NCBI RefSeq assembly: GCF_036014015.1
Contig: NZ_CP107905.1
Location: 10,478,001 to 10,542,000 of the forward strand
From: Streptomyces sp. NBC_00457
GTDB lineage: Bacteria; Actinomycetota; Actinomycetes; Streptomycetales; Streptomycetaceae
DNA length: 64,000 bases
Reading direction: 5' to 3'
Shown: positions 61,029-64,000 of the stretch, in pieces
Numbering within the stretch: the first letter of the stretch is position 1
Layout of the letters: each line of letters starts with the position of its first letter
Position numbers and translations under genes: made by a program
Notes under the pieces: generated by a model
Told to the model about the DNA's origin: nothing
The model's input: only the letters and a program-made list of their open reading frames with translations
Database searches by the model: none

Positions 61029-62063
61029 TCACCATTCGACCAGCGCGAAACTCGCCGCCATGCCACCGCCGAAGCCGGCCAGGAGGATCAGCTCGCCCGG
61101 GCGGAAGGCGCCGGCGCGGGCGGCCGCGTCCAGGGTGATCGGGATGGAGGCGGCTCCCGTGTTGCCGTAGTGCGTCAGCGTGCGGTGCAGGGTGGCGCGG
61201 GGCATGGCCAGGTCCTCGACGACTTCGTCGAGCATGACGCCGTTGGCCTGGTGCGGGATGAAGTGGCTGATGTCGGCGGGCTCGACACCGGCCTCGTGGA
61301 GGAAGCCCTTGACCAGCTGCGGCAGTTGCTCCACGACGAAGCGGCGCACTTCCCGCCCGTCCATCGCGAAGTACTGCGCTCCCGCGTCGAGTCCGGCCTG
61401 GTCCAGGGGCAGCCGGCTGCCGCCCGCGGGCACCTGGATCAGGCTGGAGAGGTCACCGAACGTGTGCAGCGCGACATGCCGGACGAGCGGGCCCGTCTCT
61501 GTCGTGCCGAGGACCATCGCGCCGGCGCCGTCCCCGAACAGCACGACCGTCCTGCGGTCGGCCGGGTTCAGGATGCGCGAGTACACGTCCGCGCCGATGA
61601 CCAGCGCATAGCCGCCCCGCCGCAGGATCACGCTGCCGACCGCGGAGAGCGCGAACACGGTGCCGGAACACACCGCGTTGACGTCGAACGCCGCGGTGCC
61701 GGACGCGCCGAGGTTTTGCTGGACATAGGCCGCCGTGGGCGGCTGGGGCCGGTCCGGCGTGGACGTGGCGACCGCGATCACGGACAACTGCTCGGCGGTG
61801 ATGCCGGCCGACTCCATCGCGGCATGCGCCGCGGCCGTCGCCAGATCCGACGTGGCCTGCCCGCCGGCGGCCCAACGCCGCTCGCGGATCGCGGTCTTAC
61901 GGGTGATCCAGGCGTCGTCCACCCCGGCCGGCGCACCGACTTCGTCGTTGGAGACGATCCTTTCCGGCACGTAGGCGCCCGTACCGAGAATCCTGACATC
62001 GATGGCGCCGACGATCCGGTCCGGCCCGTCGGCACCCGAACCGAGGTTCTTGACATCCCTCAT
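61029..62063 (-). CDS. nphT7: Acetoacetyl-CoA synthase, NphT7-type ketoacyl synthase III
   Basis: A 344-residue KAS III-like enzyme very close by eye to NphT7 of Streptomyces CL190, which condenses malonyl-CoA and acetyl-CoA to acetoacetyl-CoA and so feeds HMG-CoA synthase without a thiolase. Catalytic Cys near residue 132 in NAVCSGTVFALSA, His in ISHFIPHQANGVML, Asn in HYGNTGAASIPI. AAGGGAGGG eight bases before ATG 62063. Compared with NphT7 it has about 17 extra N-terminal residues: DVKNLGSGADGPDRIV looks like a duplicate of the following DVRILGTGAYVPERIV. Lies in an operon-like row with mvaS and mvaA. Confidence 0.9.
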   Translation of the reverse strand: MRDVKNLGSGADGPDRIVGAIDVRILGTGAYVPERIVSNDEVGAPAGVDDAWITRKTAIRERRWAAGGQATSDLATAAAHAAMESAGITAEQLSVIAVATSTPDRPQPPTAAYVQQNLGASGTAAFDVNAVCSGTVFALSAVGSVILRRGGYALVIGADVYSRILNPADRRTVVLFGDGAGAMVLGTTETGPLVRHVALHTFGDLSSLIQVPAGGSRLPLDQAGLDAGAQYFAMDGREVRRFVVEQLPQLVKGFLHEAGVEPADISHFIPHQANGVMLDEVVEDLAMPRATLHRTLTHYGNTGAASIPITLDAAARAGAFRPGELILLAGFGGGMAASFALVEW

Positions 62064-62195
62064 GCGCGTGCCCTCCCTTCCATGGGTCTGTGAACACAAG
62101 GTGTGAAAGGCCGGCGGGTAGGCGGCCATGACTGACCCGTCACGGGGGCAGCCGACGCAGGCTGCCCACGCAACGCACGGGTGCGGAAGACGCCG

Positions 62196-63365
62196 CTAGC
62201 GCGTCTCGTAGAGGCGCTTGTGGCCGCTGAGCCCGGCCAGCCGGAAGGGTCCGGTGGTCTGCGCCTCGGTGGCGTGGTGGCCGCCGTCGGTCGGGAAGGA
62301 CCGCTCGTGCAGCGCGCGGTAGCCGGTGTAGTCGACGGGCCTGCGCCGGGCGATCGTCTCGCGGTTGTGCTCGGTGCGCAGGTGCGTGCGGTAGCCGGCG
62401 ACCACGGTGGCGGCGAAGAACTCGGCGACGCTGCCGGAGCCGTAGCTGAACATGCCGACGGACTTGCCGGTCAGGTCGCCGGCCTGGTCGAGCAGCGCGG
62501 CCAGCGCGAGGTACACCGACGCGGTGTAGCTGTTGCCGATCACGGTGTTGTAGGCCGTGGTCTGTGCGATGGCGCGCGCGATGTCGTTCTTGTCGGTGTC
62601 GTAGCCGCAGTAGTTCAGCAGGTGGCGGTGGGCCTTGTAGGCCATCTTGGTGAACGGCTGGTGGTAGCAGAACGCGGCGAACTCCTCCAGCGTGCGGCCG
62701 CCCTGCTCCGTGTAGTCCTTCCAGGTGCCCTCCACCGCCTGGAGATAGGCGTTGATGGACTCGTGGCCGTCGACCAGTGCCTCGTTGCGGTAGTTGGGCC
62801 GCCAGAAGTCCATGACGTCGGCGGTGAACAGGCCCGAGGGGTCCTCGATGCGCAGCAGGGCGGGATCCAGGCTGACCAGCATGGCCACCGCCGCCGCGCC
62901 CTGGGTGGCCTCACCGGGGCTGTCCAGCTCGTACTTGGAGACGTCGCTGGCGATCACGAGGACCTGCTGGGCGGGGTCGCGCTGTACCAGGCCGATGGCG
63001 AACTGGAGGGCCGCCGTCGCCCCGTAGCAGGCCTGCTTCAGCTCGACGACGCGGGTGGCCGACGGCAGCTGGAGCAGGGAATGGACGTACACACCGGCCG
63101 ACTTCGCCTGGTCGATGGAGGACTCGGTGGCGAACACGACCGTGCGGATCCGGTCGCTGCCGTGCCGGGCGATGATGGGCGCGGCGGCCGCCGCCCCCAT
63201 GGTCACGATGTCCTCGTCGGCGGCCGGGATGCTCATCGACTCCTGGCCGATGCCCACATGGTATTTGCCGATCTCGGTGCCGTTGTAGGCGGCCAGTGCC
63301 GTGTGCGGCAGGACGAACTCGGCTGTCGCGAACGACAGGTCGTGTATTCCGATGGAGAGGGACAT
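62196..63365 (-). CDS. mvaS: Hydroxymethylglutaryl-CoA synthase
   Basis: A 389-residue HMG-CoA synthase, normal bacterial length: starts SIGIHDLSFATAEFVLPHTA, general-acid Glu in VVFATESSIDQAKSAG, nucleophile Cys near residue 113 in VVELKQACYGATAALQFA, and His in FCYHQPFTKMAYKAHRHLL. It adds acetyl-CoA to acetoacetyl-CoA to give HMG-CoA. It begins 3 bp after the HMG-CoA reductase stop, so they are in one operon; the NphT7-type gene follows after 132 bp. Together they make the upper mevalonate pathway; kinases and isomerase are expected beyond the right edge. Confidence 0.95.
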   Translation of the reverse strand: MSLSIGIHDLSFATAEFVLPHTALAAYNGTEIGKYHVGIGQESMSIPAADEDIVTMGAAAAAPIIARHGSDRIRTVVFATESSIDQAKSAGVYVHSLLQLPSATRVVELKQACYGATAALQFAIGLVQRDPAQQVLVIASDVSKYELDSPGEATQGAAAVAMLVSLDPALLRIEDPSGLFTADVMDFWRPNYRNEALVDGHESINAYLQAVEGTWKDYTEQGGRTLEEFAAFCYHQPFTKMAYKAHRHLLNYCGYDTDKNDIARAIAQTTAYNTVIGNSYTASVYLALAALLDQAGDLTGKSVGMFSYGSGSVAEFFAATVVAGYRTHLRTEHNRETIARRRPVDYTGYRALHERSFPTDGGHHATEAQTTGPFRLAGLSGHKRLYETR

Positions 63366-63367
63366 GC

Positions 63368-64000
63368 CTATGCACCTACCTTTACGGTCGTGTTGTCGCG
63401 TTCCAGCGCCACGTGTGCGCGCATGAGTTCACCGGGGTTCGTCTGGGCCGCGAGCAGCGAGAGTTCACCGCACAGCACGGTGGCCGCGGCGAGGACGGCG
63501 AGCCGGCGGGCGTTCTCGCCGGGCGCGGCGTCGGCCCGGCAGCCGAGCCGGGTCAGGTTCGTCTCCACGAAGGCCAGGCCCTTGCCGTTGCCGACCGTGC
63601 CGACGATCAGGTTGGGCAGGGTGCAGGCGAAGTAGAGGTCGCCGTCGCGGTCCTCGGCCATGACGACGCCCTGGGAGCCTTCGATGATGTTGGCCGCGTC
63701 CTGGCCGGTGGCCAGGTAGAACGCGAGCAGCATGTTCGCGTAGTGGGCGTTGGCCGAGCGGATACCGCCGGCCAGCAGGGTCCCCAGCAGGTTCTTGCGG
63801 ATGTTCAGCTCGACGATCTTCGCGGCACTCGTGTGCAGGACGCCGGCCACCACCTGGCGCGGTACGAGCAGTTCGGTGACCACGTTCTTGCCGCGGCCGA
63901 GGATGCCGTTGATCGCGGTGGCTTTCTTGTCCGTGCAGTAGTTGCCGGAGATCGATCCGTAGGAGATGCCCGGGACGGTCTGCAGCAGGTGCGCCAGCAG
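63368..64000 (-). CDS. mvaA: Hydroxymethylglutaryl-CoA reductase, 5' end beyond window
   Basis: The last ~210 residues of an HMG-CoA reductase of the class I type found in Streptomyces mevalonate clusters. Visible blocks: GISYGSISGNYCTDKKATAI (catalytic Lys region), INGILGRGKNVVTELLVPR, NAHYANMLLAFYLATGQDAA (catalytic Asp nearby), and VGTVGNGKGLAFVETNLTRL. The C-terminus ends TTVKVGA. Reduces HMG-CoA to mevalonate with NADPH. Gene order reductase, synthase, NphT7 is that of the CL190 mevalonate cluster. The start lies right of the window. Confidence 0.93.
   Translation of the reverse strand: MLAHLLQTVPGISYGSISGNYCTDKKATAINGILGRGKNVVTELLVPRQVVAGVLHTSAAKIVELNIRKNLLGTLLAGGIRSANAHYANMLLAFYLATGQDAANIIEGSQGVVMAEDRDGDLYFACTLPNLIVGTVGNGKGLAFVETNLTRLGCRADAAPGENARRLAVLAAATVLCGELSLLAAQTNPGELMRAHVALERDNTTVKVGA

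Noticed and set aside
33020..64000. Minimal type II PKS, chalcone-synthase-like enzyme or aromatic prenyltransferase expected for this kind of cluster
   Set aside because: I looked for ketosynthase, carrier protein, type III PKS and ABBA prenyltransferase motifs among the translated frames and saw none; they may lie right of the window.

Overview
This window is high-GC actinobacterial DNA and almost certainly Streptomyces. It has GTG/TTG starts with GGAGG-type ribosome sites, SARP regulators, an AfsA/ScbR gamma-butyrolactone system with autoregulatory elements (AREs), a TTA (bldA-type) codon in an efflux gene, and many actinomycete insertion sequences. No rRNA, tRNA or CRISPR array was seen.

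Layout. (1) 0-18.8 kb is ordinary accessory chromosome: a polyamine/GABA-type catabolic block (permease, aldehyde dehydrogenase, gamma-glutamyl-GABA hydrolase), a TetR plus aromatic amino acid decarboxylase pair, a DHFR-like reductase with an AraC regulator, an ABC-F ribosome-protection gene behind a 14-residue leader peptide, a TetR/FAD-monooxygenase/MFS cassette, a CmtR/CDF metal-efflux operon and a broken secreted metalloprotease. (2) 18.8-32.3 kb is a transposon graveyard: two IS110 elements (one cleanly interrupting an IS5-type transposase gene), IS701, IS630, IS982 and Tn3 remnants, and two IS5-family elements that each seem to carry a passenger gene. (3) 32.7-64 kb is the left part of a biosynthetic gene cluster that continues beyond the right edge.

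The cluster joins a mevalonate entry module (HMG-CoA reductase, HMG-CoA synthase and an NphT7-type acetoacetyl-CoA synthase) to a vanadium-dependent haloperoxidase of the NapH type, a two-domain polyketide aromatase/cyclase, a class A flavin hydroxylase, acetyl-CoA carboxylase beta and epsilon subunits, a nitroreductase, a thioesterase-like protein and a 1,122-residue condensation-like protein. This points to a halogenated aromatic polyketide-isoprenoid (meroterpenoid) or a related product. No minimal PKS, chalcone-synthase-like enzyme or prenyltransferase is visible here. AccB/AccE would supply malonyl-CoA both to a polyketide synthase and to NphT7.

Control appears to be by gamma-butyrolactone: an AfsA homologue, an NmrA-type reductase, a ScbR-type receptor, a second receptor-like TetR and two SARPs, with about seven ARE-like sites in front of nearly every transcription unit, and one SARP-type 11-bp-phased triple repeat ahead of a pair of small genes.

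The most unusual content is a full extra set of Tat translocase genes (tatB, tatC, tatA) inside the cluster, which also encodes a twin-arginine haloperoxidase. Next come the carrier-less, adenylation-less condensation-like protein with degenerate catalytic motifs, a thioesterase-like protein lacking its nucleophile, a decayed second haloperoxidase just upstream of the intact one, a duplicated N-terminal segment in the NphT7 homologue, and several short unannotated genes with strong ribosome sites. All functions come from reading motifs and context; no database search was run.
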